A stretch of 64,000 nucleotides of DNA, taken from Streptomyces pactum (lineage in GTDB: Bacteria > Actinomycetota > Actinomycetes > Streptomycetales > Streptomycetaceae). Each line of letters begins with the position of its first letter. Position 1 is the first letter of the stretch. A model generated the notes under the pieces. That model was not told the DNA's origin, searched no databases, and worked only from the letters and a program-made list of their open reading frames with translations. Made by a program: the position numbers and the translations under genes. The DNA lies in assembly GCF_016031615.1 (NCBI RefSeq), contig NZ_JACYXC010000001.1, positions 1,922,001 through 1,986,000 of the forward strand, in the 5' to 3' direction. This document shows, one piece after another, positions 34,701 through 52,273 of the stretch.

Positions 34701-37598
34701 GGGCAGGGCGCCCGGGTGGTGCCGGTGACCGCCGGCGAGGAGCTGCGGCGCCCGGCGGCGGACGGCGCCTGGACGGTGGACGTCACCGACCGGGAGCACT
34801 ACGCGGCGCTGCTGGCGGAGGCCGGCGCGGCGTCCGGGGAGACCCTGCGGGTGGTCCACCTGTGGAGCCTGACCGACGTCCCGGACGGCCCGGACGGCGG
34901 CCCGGACGGGGAGCTGACGCCCGGGCGGCTGGCGGCGGCCCGCCGGACCGGGTTCGACAGCCTGCTGGCGCTGGCCCAGGGCATCGGCGACGCCCGGCCC
35001 GCCGGCCCGGTCGCCGTCGACGTGGTGTGCCACGGGGTGCGCGCGGTGACCGACGAGGAGGTGCTGCGGCCGGAGAACGCCCCGCTGCTGGGCGCCTGCA
35101 CGGTGATCCCGCAGGAGGTCCCGGGCACCGGCTGCCGCACCCTGGACATCACCGGCGCCGACCCGTACGCCCCGGCGCCGGACACCGTGGCGGCGCTGCT
35201 GGCGCTGGTGTGCCGGCCGACCGAGGAGCCGGACCTGGCGCTGCGCGGACGCCACTGGTGGGTCCGCGACTTCGACCCGGTGAAGCTGGGCGAGGCGGCC
35301 GGCACCCGGCTGCGCGACGGCGGCGTCTACCTGATCACCGGCGGCCTGGGCGGTGTCGGCCTGGCCCTGGCGGAGCGGATCGCCGCCGAGGTCCGGCAGC
35401 CGGTGATCGGCCTGCTGGGGCGGTCCGGCTTCCCGGCCGAGGAGGACTGGGACGCCTGGCTGGCCGGGCACGGGGAGCGGGACGCCACCAGCGTGCGCAT
35501 CCGCCGGCTGCGGGAACTGCACCGGCTGGGCGCCCGTACCGTGCTGCTGCGGGCGGACGTCACCGACCGGGCGGAACTGGCCGCGGCGGTCGCCCGGTTG
35601 CGCGAGCTGGGGCCGCTGGCCGGGGTGGTGCACGCCGCCGGGGTGCCGTCCAACGGCATGATCGCGGGCAAGTCGCCGGCCGACGCCGGCCAGGTGCTCG
35701 CGGCCAAGACGGTGGGCACCGTGCTGCTCGACGAGGTGGTCGCCGCCGAGCCGGACTGCGCCTTCCTGCTGCTGTGCTCCTCGCTCACCGCGGTGCTGGG
35801 CGGGCCGGGGCAGAGCGACTACTGCGCCGCCAACGCCTTCCTCGACGTGTACGCGCAGTCCCGGCGCGGCCGGCCGGGCACCCCGGTGTGGTCGGTGGCC
35901 TGGGACACCTGGCGCGGGGTGGGCATGGCCGCGGGGCTGGCCGAGCGGCTGGGCGGGGAGCCGGAGGGCGAGCCCACCGGGCACCCGCTGCTGCGCCTGG
36001 TCCGCTCGGCGGAGGACTCCCGTACGTACCGCACCACGCTGTCCACCGCGGACAGCTGGATCGTGGACGAGCACCGCATCATGGGGCACGGCCTGGTGCC
36101 CGGCACCACGTACCTGGAGCTGGTCCGGGCCGCGGTCGCCGGACAGGCCGCCGGGCGCGACGTCGAGCTGCGCGACGTGCTGTTCATGATGCCGGTGGTG
36201 GTGCCGGACGGGCAGACCCGCGAGGTGTACACCACCGTGGAGGGCGACGGCGAGGAGCTGCGGTTCACCGTGCGCAGCCGCGTCCCCGGCGGTGGCGGGG
36301 CCTGGCAGGACCACGCCGCCGGGACGGTGCGCTTCCTGGCGCCGGAGCCCGCCGAGCCGCGCGACCTGGCCGAGGTGGTGGCCCGCTTGGAGGTCACCGA
36401 GGTGCTGGAGACCGAGGCGGACATCCACCGCCGGCTGAAGCTGGACAAGGCCGCGCAGGGCGGCCCGATGACGTTTTCCTTCGGCCCCCGGTGGCGGTGC
36501 CTGCGGCGCATCCAGGCCGGCGGCGACCGGCTGCTGGTCACCCTGGAGCTGGACGAGGCGTACCACGGCGACGTGGCGGAGTACGGGCTGCACCCGGCGC
36601 TGCTGGACGTGGCCGGGGCCTCCGCCCGGATCCACGCCCAGGACGTGTACTACCTGCCGTTCACCTACCGCAGCCTGCGGGTGCTGGCCCCGCTGACCGC
36701 CACCGTCCACTGCGACGTGGTGCTGCGGGAGTCGGCGGACGCCACCGGCGAGACGCTCACCTGCGACGTGGAGATCCTGGACCCGGCGGGCCGCCCGCTG
36801 GTGCGGATCACCGACTTCACCATCAAGCGGATCAACGACGTGGAGGGGCTGCTGGAGCAGGTGGCGCGGGCCGCCGAACCCCCGGAGGGAGACCGGGAGG
36901 AGACCGGGGTCTCGGTGCTGCGGGCGCTCGGTGAGGGCATGGACGAGCGGGACGGCGCCGGGGTGTTCGCCCGGCTGCTGGCCACCGCCGCGGTGCCCGA
37001 GCAGGTGGTGGTCTGCGCCCGGGACCTGGGCGCGGTGCGGCGGCTGGCCCGCTCGATCACCCCGGAGCTGCTGGCCCGGGAGATGGCGGCGCTCGCCCCG
37101 GCGGCCGGCTCCCACCCGCGCCCGGACCTGCCCACCGCGTTCGTGGCGCCGTCCGGGGAGCGGGAGCGGGCCGTCGCCGAGGTATGGCAGGAGGTGCTGG
37201 GCATCGACCGGGTCGGGGTGCACGACGACTTCTTCGCCCTCGGCGGCCACTCGCTCGCCGCGGTGCGCATCGGCGCGCAGCTGCAGAGCCGGTTCGGCGT
37301 CGAGCTGGATCTGCGGAACTTCTTCGACTCCCCCACGGTGGCCGGCACGGTGGCCCTGCTGGAGACGGCCGGGGACCGCGCGGACCGTGCCGAGGAGGCC
37401 ATCCCGGTGCTCCGCCGGGACGAGCCGGACGGACCGTACGGACCCTACGGACCTGCCGGTGCGGCGGACGTCGCGGAGCTGTCCGACGACGAGGTGGAGG
37501 CCGAGCTGCTGGCGCTGCTCGCCCTGGAGGACGGGGACGGGTCGGACGGCTCCGGCGACGGCACCGGTGACGCGGCCGGCGCGGGGGCCCCGGCATGA
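31764..37598 (+). CDS. PKS module KS-AT-KR-DH-PCP (APDA-forming candidate)
   Basis: 1944 residues from GTG 31764. KS 30-450 (QTACSTSL near 198; EAHGTGT; SNVGHLDAAAG), of the kind that accepts peptidyl chains. AT about 555-870 (GHSVGEL; HAFH at ~750, the malonyl signature). KR 1187-1380 (TGGLGGVG, DYCAANAFLD). DH follows the KR: HRIMGHGLVP near 1434 fits HxxxGxxxxP, and LLDVAGA near 1614 keeps the Asp but lacks the usual Gln/His. PCP-type carrier about 1795-1865 (LGGHSLA, Ser near 1829). KR before DH is opposite to the normal order. Serine plus malonate, reduced and doubly dehydrated, gives 4-amino-2,4-pentadienoate, the hallmark of rakicidin-type products. That last step is inferred. Confidence 0.9.
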   Translation: MSDAYRSDGYGPDAPVADGPGVPEGDGGPERIAVTGMAGRFPGAPDVETFWANLVAGRESISVLTPEELAASGVTPELLASDSYVPAKGVLPDADMFDAGFFGYSPREAEVMDPQHRVFLECVWAALESAGCDPRTFEGRIGVFAGSSMNSYLLFNVMANERVYRATGPYQTLLASDKDFLATRVAYKLGLKGPGLTVQTACSTSLTAVHLACQSLLNGECDIAVAGGVSVSSPLRAGYVHETGGILSPDGHCRAFGAGAAGTVAGNGVGVVVLRRLADAVAAGDTVDAVVLGTAVNNDGSLKAGYTAPSVEGQAEVIAEALAVAEVDAATIGYVEAHGTGTALGDPIEVAALTRAFREHTEDTGYCALGSVKSNVGHLDAAAGVTALIKAVLALKHRTIPATLHGERPNPALGLDDSPFRLSSATEEWPARQTPRRAGVSAFGIGGTNVHVVLEEAPEPPATPAAAGDGGGAARPVHLLPLSARDGQALAERAALLADHLERHPGTDLSDAAHTLAHRRTALELRTSVVAADRAEAVAALRRITPADAVTAADPAPVAFCFPGQGSQYPGMARGVYAAEPVFAAALDRCAELFARETGEDPRRLLFPAPADAEAAEELLRRTEHTQPALFTVEYALAELWRSWGVVPRAMAGHSVGELVAACLAGVFTLPDAVRLVAARGRLVAGMPEGAMLGVFLSEEETAARLGGGLELAAVNSTGLTVVSGPAGAVEELRRALVADGVGCRPLHTSHAFHSAAMDAAVEPFTELVRTVELSAPEIPFCSGVTGTWITDEQATSPEYWGTQLRATVRFSDALATLFADDPGTVLLEVGPGATLTGFARAHRDRPAGGTATDSLPHPKDARDDHRHLLGRLGELWSAGVPVDRTALHPDTGGRVLRLPTYPFRRQRFWVDPDPATAGGAPAADTGAPPAVPAEEWFHTPGWRRLPPHGGPAAPAPDQVWLLLGAELPLGRELADRLAGQGARVVPVTAGEELRRPAADGAWTVDVTDREHYAALLAEAGAASGETLRVVHLWSLTDVPDGPDGGPDGELTPGRLAAARRTGFDSLLALAQGIGDARPAGPVAVDVVCHGVRAVTDEEVLRPENAPLLGACTVIPQEVPGTGCRTLDITGADPYAPAPDTVAALLALVCRPTEEPDLALRGRHWWVRDFDPVKLGEAAGTRLRDGGVYLITGGLGGVGLALAERIAAEVRQPVIGLLGRSGFPAEEDWDAWLAGHGERDATSVRIRRLRELHRLGARTVLLRADVTDRAELAAAVARLRELGPLAGVVHAAGVPSNGMIAGKSPADAGQVLAAKTVGTVLLDEVVAAEPDCAFLLLCSSLTAVLGGPGQSDYCAANAFLDVYAQSRRGRPGTPVWSVAWDTWRGVGMAAGLAERLGGEPEGEPTGHPLLRLVRSAEDSRTYRTTLSTADSWIVDEHRIMGHGLVPGTTYLELVRAAVAGQAAGRDVELRDVLFMMPVVVPDGQTREVYTTVEGDGEELRFTVRSRVPGGGGAWQDHAAGTVRFLAPEPAEPRDLAEVVARLEVTEVLETEADIHRRLKLDKAAQGGPMTFSFGPRWRCLRRIQAGGDRLLVTLELDEAYHGDVAEYGLHPALLDVAGASARIHAQDVYYLPFTYRSLRVLAPLTATVHCDVVLRESADATGETLTCDVEILDPAGRPLVRITDFTIKRINDVEGLLEQVARAAEPPEGDREETGVSVLRALGEGMDERDGAGVFARLLATAAVPEQVVVCARDLGAVRRLARSITPELLAREMAALAPAAGSHPRPDLPTAFVAPSGERERAVAEVWQEVLGIDRVGVHDDFFALGGHSLAAVRIGAQLQSRFGVELDLRNFFDSPTVAGTVALLETAGDRADRAEEAIPVLRRDEPDGPYGPYGPAGAADVAELSDDEVEAELLALLALEDGDGSDGSGDGTGDAAGAGAPA

Positions 37599-37851
37599 TC
37601 CGCGGCACGACCCCCGTCCCGCCCGGGCCCGGCACGACCCCCGTCCCGCCCCCGGCCCGGCGCCGCCCCCTGACGCGTCCTGGGGCCCGCGCGCGCCGCC
37701 GCCGGGCCGCGCCCCCGCCCCGGCCGCCGCCCCGCCGCGGCCGGCCGCGGCGAGGGCCCCGCCCGGCGCCCGTGCCCCACGCCGCCACCCCCGCCGGCCG
37801 CCGGGCCGGCACCGCACCGACCAACGGCACCGACGCAAGGAAGAAGCTCCC

Positions 37852-47503
<9,652 letters not shown>

Positions 47504-47506
47504 GCG

Positions 47507-48628
47507 ATGCGCGACGCACACCCCGGGCCGCGCCCCGGACGGCTCCTTCCCACGGGCCCGGCGGGCCCGGTGCCGGGTGACGCTCCGGCGGGCCCGGTGC
47601 CGGGTCGGATCCCGGCGGGCCCGGCGCCGGGCGGGGTCCCGGCCGGTCCGGCGCCGGGCGGGGCCCCGGCACCTGCCCCGCATGACGGGACGGCCACCAG
47701 CCGGCCCTCCCCGGAGGCCGGCACCGCACCCCGGTACCCGGTCCCGCCCCGCCCGACGTCCGGCGGCATCCACGCCAACGCCGCACCCGGTGACGCCCCG
47801 GCGGGCGCGGCCCTGGGCGGGGTCCCGGCGGGCCCCGGGCCGGGCGGCGACCCTGTGGCCGGCCGGTCCGCCGGGGAGCGCCACCGGGCGCTGTTCGGCA
47901 CCGGGCCGGCCCCCGGCGACCGCCTGCGGCTGTTCTGCTTCCCGTACGCGGGCGGCAACGCCGCCGCCTACCGCGGGCTGCGGGCCGCGGCGCCTACCGG
48001 ACTGGGCGTGTACCCGGTGGAACTCCCCGGCCGGGGGCGCCGGATACGGGAGGTGCCGCACACCGCGATGGCCTCCCTGGTGGCGTCCCTCGCCGACGAT
48101 CTCCAGGGCGCGCTGGACCGCCCGTACGCCCTGCTCGGCCACAGCCTGGGCGGGCTGATCGCCTATGAACTCGCCGTCGAGCTGCGGGAGCGCGGCGCGC
48201 CCCCGCCGGCGCACCTGTTCCTGTCGGCGATCGCCGCGCCGCAGTGGCCGCGCACCGGCCGCCCGCTGCACCGGGCCGGCGAGGCCGAGGTGCGGGCGGC
48301 GCTGCTGGCCATGGGCGGCACCCCGCCCGAACTACTGGCGAACGAGGAGATCATGGCGCTGGCGCTGCCGGTGCTGCGGGCCGACCACAGCGTCCTGGAG
48401 ACCTACCGGTACCGGCCGCGGCCCCCGCTGCCACTGCCGGTCACGGTCTTCGGCGGGTCCGCGGACGAGGTGGCGCCACCGGAGGTGCTCGGCGGCTGGC
48501 GCGAGCACTCCGACCGGCCGGTGGCCATCCGCCTCTTCCCCGGCGGCCACTTCTTCCTCACCACCGCCCCGGCGGAGGTGATGCGGGGGATCGCGCACGG
48601 CCTCGGCCTGCTCAGGCCGGCCCGGTGA
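47507..48628 (+). CDS. Type II (editing) thioesterase with low-complexity N-terminus
   Basis: 373 residues, ATG 3 bases after the NRPS stop. Residues 1-~125 are collagen-like Gly/Pro/Ala repeats (GPAPGGVPA units). The catalytic part (~250 residues, the normal size) is an alpha/beta hydrolase of the RifR/GrsT type: FCFPYAGGNAAAYRGL, nucleophile in GHSLGG (Ser ~212), acid in FGGSADEV, and FPGGHFFL with the catalytic His. Such enzymes clear misprimed or stalled carrier proteins in trans. A stand-alone enzyme normally does not cyclise the product, which fits the terminal C domain on the NRPS. A start inside the repeat (true N-terminus near 47880) is possible. Confidence 0.88.
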   Translation: MRDAHPGPRPGRLLPTGPAGPVPGDAPAGPVPGRIPAGPAPGGVPAGPAPGGAPAPAPHDGTATSRPSPEAGTAPRYPVPPRPTSGGIHANAAPGDAPAGAALGGVPAGPGPGGDPVAGRSAGERHRALFGTGPAPGDRLRLFCFPYAGGNAAAYRGLRAAAPTGLGVYPVELPGRGRRIREVPHTAMASLVASLADDLQGALDRPYALLGHSLGGLIAYELAVELRERGAPPPAHLFLSAIAAPQWPRTGRPLHRAGEAEVRAALLAMGGTPPELLANEEIMALALPVLRADHSVLETYRYRPRPPLPLPVTVFGGSADEVAPPEVLGGWREHSDRPVAIRLFPGGHFFLTTAPAEVMRGIAHGLGLLRPAR

Positions 48629-48899
48629 GGCCCCGCGCCGCCCCCGGCCTCCCGGCGGCCGGGGCGGCCGGCACCGCTCACCGGCCGGCCCGGCCCTCCG
48701 TACCCGTACCGCCCGAAGACCGCCCGCACCGCGACCACTCGCGGACCGACCACCCGTACCACGACCCGACCGCACCGCGACCGCTCGTAGAGCGACCGCT
48801 CGTCGACCGACCACCCGTACCGCGATCCGACCGCACCGCCGCTCCGGCCGTCCGTACCCCGCCCGGGGACGCCGGCCGGGCCCGTCAGGAGTGATGTCC

Positions 48900-49412
48900 A
48901 TGGAGACCCAGCAGAACCCCACCGCCGCGGCCGGGACGCCCGGCGCCGAAGGCCGGCCGGACGTCACCGGCGCCCTGGTGTCCGGGTTCGGCCTGGTCCG
49001 GATCGACCACGTCGGGATGGCGGTCGCCGACCTCGACGAGGCGATCGGCTTCTACCAGCGCACCTTCGGCATGGCCTGCGTGCACGTCGAGGAGAACGCC
49101 GAGCAGGGCGTGCGCGAGGCGATGATGGCCGTGGGCCCGGACCCGGCGGGCGGTCACCTCCAGCTGCTCGCGCCGCTGGACTCCAGCTCGATGATCGCCC
49201 GCTTCCTGGACCGTAGCGGCCCGGGGGTGCAGCAGATCGCGTACACCGTCACCGATCTGGAGGCGGCCTGTACCGAACTGCGCGCCCGTGGCGTGCGGTT
49301 GCTCTACAACACCGCCAAGCGCGGCACCGCGGGCTCGAAGGTGAACTTCGTCTTCCCCGCGGACGCCGGCGGCGTGCTGGTGGAGCTGGTCGAACCGGCC
49401 CCGGCCGGCTGA
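48900..49412 (+). CDS. Methylmalonyl-CoA epimerase
   Basis: 170 residues. ATG 48900 is chosen because AGGAG (48887-48891) is 8 bases upstream; ATG 48894 and GTG 48891 are too close to it. It has the vicinal oxygen chelate fold signature: RIDHVGMAVADLDEAIGFY, GHLQLLAPLD and a C-terminal VLVELVEPA, carrying the metal-binding His/His/Glu. It interconverts (2R)- and (2S)-methylmalonyl-CoA, the latter being the PKS extender. Inside this cluster it supports methylmalonyl-CoA use by the first two PKS modules. Its stop overlaps the region that leads into the KASIII gene. Confidence 0.9.
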   Translation: METQQNPTAAAGTPGAEGRPDVTGALVSGFGLVRIDHVGMAVADLDEAIGFYQRTFGMACVHVEENAEQGVREAMMAVGPDPAGGHLQLLAPLDSSSMIARFLDRSGPGVQQIAYTVTDLEAACTELRARGVRLLYNTAKRGTAGSKVNFVFPADAGGVLVELVEPAPAG

Positions 49413-49429
49413 TGGTGGAGGAGTACCGG

Positions 49430-50587
49430 ATGCCGCCCACCGACACCCCGCCGGCCGGTGCCGGGCCCGCGCGCCCGGCCCGGCGGGCCGCCCCCGCACC
49501 GGCCGGCGTACGGCCGTCCCCGGACCCGGACCCGGCTCCGGGTGCGGGACCGGACGCCGGACAGGCCGTCGGACCGGACGCCGCGCCGGGGCGTGCGGCG
49601 GTGCTGTGCGGCCTGGGCACCTGGCTGCCGCCGCGCTCGGTCTCCAACGAGGAGCTGTCACAGGAGCTGGACACCTCCGACGAGTGGATCCGCAGCCGTA
49701 CCGGGATCGGCCGCCGCCATGTCGCCGACCCGGCCACGGCCACCTCGGACCTCGCGGTGGAGGCGGGCCGGCGGGCGCTGAAGTCCGCCGGTCTGGAGGC
49801 CGTGGACGCGGTGGTGCTCGCCACCACCACCCCGGACCGGCCGTGCCCGGCGACCGCCCCGCTGGTCGCCGCGCAGCTGGGTCTGGGGACGGTGCCGGCG
49901 TTCGACGTGGGCGCGGTGTGCACCGGCTTCCTGTACGCGCTGGCCGCGGGCAGCGGGCTGATCGCGCTGGGCACGGCGCGCACCGTGCTGGTGGTGGGCG
50001 CGGACAAGTACTCCGGCATCCTCGACCCGCACGATCGCTCGACCCGGGTGATCTTCGGCGACGGGGCCGGGGCGGTGGTGCTGCGGGCCGGCGACCGGAC
50101 CGAGCCCGGCGCCCTCGGCGCGCCGCTGCTGGGCAGCGACGGCACCGGCGCGGACCTGGTGACGGTGCGCTCCGGCGGATCGCGGGAGCCGGTGCGCGCG
50201 GACACCGCCGGCGCGGCCGACCCGTACTTCCGGATGGACGGCAAGACCGTGTTCCGGCGGGCGGTGGAGCGGATGGCGGACACCTCGGTGGCCGCCGCCG
50301 GGCAGGCCGGCTGGGCGGCCGGGGACGTGGACGTCCTCGTGGCGCACCAAGCCAACCTGCGCATCCTGTACGCCGTCGCCGACCGGATGCGGCTGCCCCG
50401 GGAGCGGTGTGCGGTGCACCTGGACCGGGTGGGCAACACCGCCGCCGCCTCCATCCCGCTGGCCCTGGCGGACGCGGTGGCCGCCGGCCGGCTCCGGCCC
50501 GGCCACCGCACCGTGCTGACCGCCTTCGGGGGCGGCCTGACCTGGGGCGCCTGTGCGCTCCGGTGGCCGGAGCTGGCCCCCGCCTGA
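49430..50587 (+). CDS. Beta-ketoacyl-ACP synthase III (FabH-like)
   Basis: 385 residues from ATG 49430, 6 bases after GGAGGAG; an ATG at 49412 in the same frame lacks a site. About 55 Pro/Ala-rich residues precede a full FabH fold: LGTWLPPRSVSNEELS, DEWIRSRTGI, catalytic Cys in GAVCTGF (~164), His in AHQANLRI (~306) and Asn in GNTAAAS (~336). FabH enzymes start a fatty acid by condensing an acyl-CoA with malonyl-ACP. With the ACP and FabF-like genes behind it this forms a small dedicated chain-initiation set, possibly for the fatty acid activated by the FAAL domain. Confidence 0.9.
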   Translation: MPPTDTPPAGAGPARPARRAAPAPAGVRPSPDPDPAPGAGPDAGQAVGPDAAPGRAAVLCGLGTWLPPRSVSNEELSQELDTSDEWIRSRTGIGRRHVADPATATSDLAVEAGRRALKSAGLEAVDAVVLATTTPDRPCPATAPLVAAQLGLGTVPAFDVGAVCTGFLYALAAGSGLIALGTARTVLVVGADKYSGILDPHDRSTRVIFGDGAGAVVLRAGDRTEPGALGAPLLGSDGTGADLVTVRSGGSREPVRADTAGAADPYFRMDGKTVFRRAVERMADTSVAAAGQAGWAAGDVDVLVAHQANLRILYAVADRMRLPRERCAVHLDRVGNTAAASIPLALADAVAAGRLRPGHRTVLTAFGGGLTWGACALRWPELAPA

Positions 50588-50795
50588 CCCCCCGGGCGCG
50601 GCCCCGCGCCCCGCCCGTCGCCCCCCGCCCGTCGCCCCCCTCCCGAGACCCGCCCCACCCGACCGACGACCCGCCACGACGACCCGCTCCACCCTGACCG
50701 GCCGGCACGCCCCGACCGGCCTGTACGACCCGCACGACCGACCCGAACCAACGACCCGGACGACCGACGTCCCGATCGCACCGAGGAGTGACACG

Positions 50796-51035
50796 ATGAG
50801 CAGCACCTACGACCGTCTGGTGACCCTGCTGACCAACGGTTTCGGCATCGAGCCCGGCGAGGTCTCGCCGGAGACCACCTTCGAGGAGCTGGACCTGGAC
50901 TCGCTGGCCCTGGTGGAGCTGACGCTGGCGGCCCAGGACGAGTTCGGCATCCAGCTCGCCGACGACGACCTGCACGCCGCCAACACCCTGGCCCAGACGG
51001 TCGAGGTGCTCGACTCCAAGCTGGTGACCCTCTGA
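50796..51035 (+). CDS. Acyl carrier protein (free-standing)
   Basis: 79 residues, ATG 50796 preceded by gaggag. It has a typical four-helix ACP pattern with ELDLDSLALVEL; Ser36 is the phosphopantetheine site. It is too small to be part of a module and sits between KASIII and KASII genes with an overlapping stop/start (TGATG at 51033), so the three are likely to work together in a type II reaction. The 208 bases in front are C/GACC-rich spacer. Confidence 0.92.
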   Translation: MSSTYDRLVTLLTNGFGIEPGEVSPETTFEELDLDSLALVELTLAAQDEFGIQLADDDLHAANTLAQTVEVLDSKLVTL

Positions 51036-52273
51036 TGGGCGGGGCCGCGGCACCCTTCGGCGCGGCGGTCACCGGCATCGGCATGGTCACCCCGGCCGGG
51101 GTGGGGACCGAGGCGGCCTGGGAGCGCATCCGGGCCGCCGAGGGCACCGCCGCCGGGCGGGTGCCCGCGCTGGACGGCATCCCGGCCGATGTCGGCTGCT
51201 GGATACCGGAGTTCGACGCCGCCGCCACCCTGGGCCGGCGCAAGGTCTGGCGGCTGGACCGCAGCACCCAGCTGGCGCTGGCGGCCGCCGCCGAGGCGCT
51301 GGCCGACTCCGGCCTGGACCCCGCCACCTGGGACGACGCCCGGGTGGGCGTGGTGCTGGGCAACGGCGTCGGCGGCACCGCCACCTGGGAGAAGAACCAC
51401 GACGTACTGCGGGAACGGGGTCCGGAGAAGGTCTCCGCGATGCTGATCCCGATGCTGATCGTCAACATGTCCGCCGGGTACATCGCCATGGAGTACGGGG
51501 CCCGGGGCCCCAACTTCGTCACCGCCACGGCCTGCGCCTCGGGCACCACGGCGGTGGGCGCGGCCCGGGACCTGCTGCGCAGCGGCGCCTGCGACGTGGT
51601 GATCACCGGGGGCACCGAGTCCTGCCTGACCCCGTCGATCATCGCCGGCTTCCAGCAGATGGGCGTGCTGTCCAACCGGCGTGACGATCCGGCGGCGTCC
51701 TCCCGGCCGTTCGACGCCCACCGGGACGGCTTCGTCCCGGCGGAGGGCGCGGCCGTCCTGGTGCTGGAGCGGCCGGAGGACGCCCGGGCACGCGGCGCCC
51801 GCATCCGGGCACTGGTCAGCGGGTACGGGGCCTCCGCCGACGCCTACAACGCCACCGCCCCCGACCCGGAGGGCGCGGGCGCCGAACTGGCGTTGCGGGC
51901 GGCGCTGCGCGACGCCGGGCTGGGCCCGGACGCGGTGGACCACGTCAACGCGCACGGCACCTCCACCCCGCTCAACGACCTGGCGGAGGCCCGGCTGATC
52001 CGCCGGGTGCTGGGCGACCGGCCCGCGGTGACCTCGGTGAAGGGGGTGACCGGGCACGCCCTGGGGGCGGCCGGGGCGATCGAGGCCGCGGTGACCGCGC
52101 TGACGGTGGAGCAGGGGATCATCCCGCCCACCGCCAACCTGGACAGCCTCGATCCGGCGATCGAGCTGGACGTGGTGGCCAAGGCGGAGCGGACCGGGCC
52201 GGTGGAGGCCGCGGTCAGCAACTCCTTCGGCTTCGGCGGCCAGAACGCGGTGCTGCTGATGACCCGCCCCTGA
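51035..52273 (+). CDS. Beta-ketoacyl-ACP synthase II (FabF-like)
   Basis: 412 residues. ATG overlaps the ACP stop. Thiolase fold with catalytic Cys in TACASG (~167), His in NAHGTSTP and His in GHALGAAG, plus SNSFGFGGQNAV at the end: the complete Cys-His-His set of elongating enzymes. It elongates acyl chains on an ACP with malonyl-ACP. No ketoreductase, dehydratase or enoylreductase gene accompanies it, so housekeeping Fab enzymes would have to finish each cycle. It is the last gene of the cluster in this direction. Confidence 0.9.
   Translation: MGGAAAPFGAAVTGIGMVTPAGVGTEAAWERIRAAEGTAAGRVPALDGIPADVGCWIPEFDAAATLGRRKVWRLDRSTQLALAAAAEALADSGLDPATWDDARVGVVLGNGVGGTATWEKNHDVLRERGPEKVSAMLIPMLIVNMSAGYIAMEYGARGPNFVTATACASGTTAVGAARDLLRSGACDVVITGGTESCLTPSIIAGFQQMGVLSNRRDDPAASSRPFDAHRDGFVPAEGAAVLVLERPEDARARGARIRALVSGYGASADAYNATAPDPEGAGAELALRAALRDAGLGPDAVDHVNAHGTSTPLNDLAEARLIRRVLGDRPAVTSVKGVTGHALGAAGAIEAAVTALTVEQGIIPPTANLDSLDPAIELDVVAKAERTGPVEAAVSNSFGFGGQNAVLLMTRP

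Noticed and set aside
47507..48628. Ring-closing type I thioesterase
   Set aside because: It is a separate gene with type II (RifR/GrsT-like) motifs; integrated cyclising thioesterases are fused behind the last carrier protein, where this NRPS has a C domain instead.
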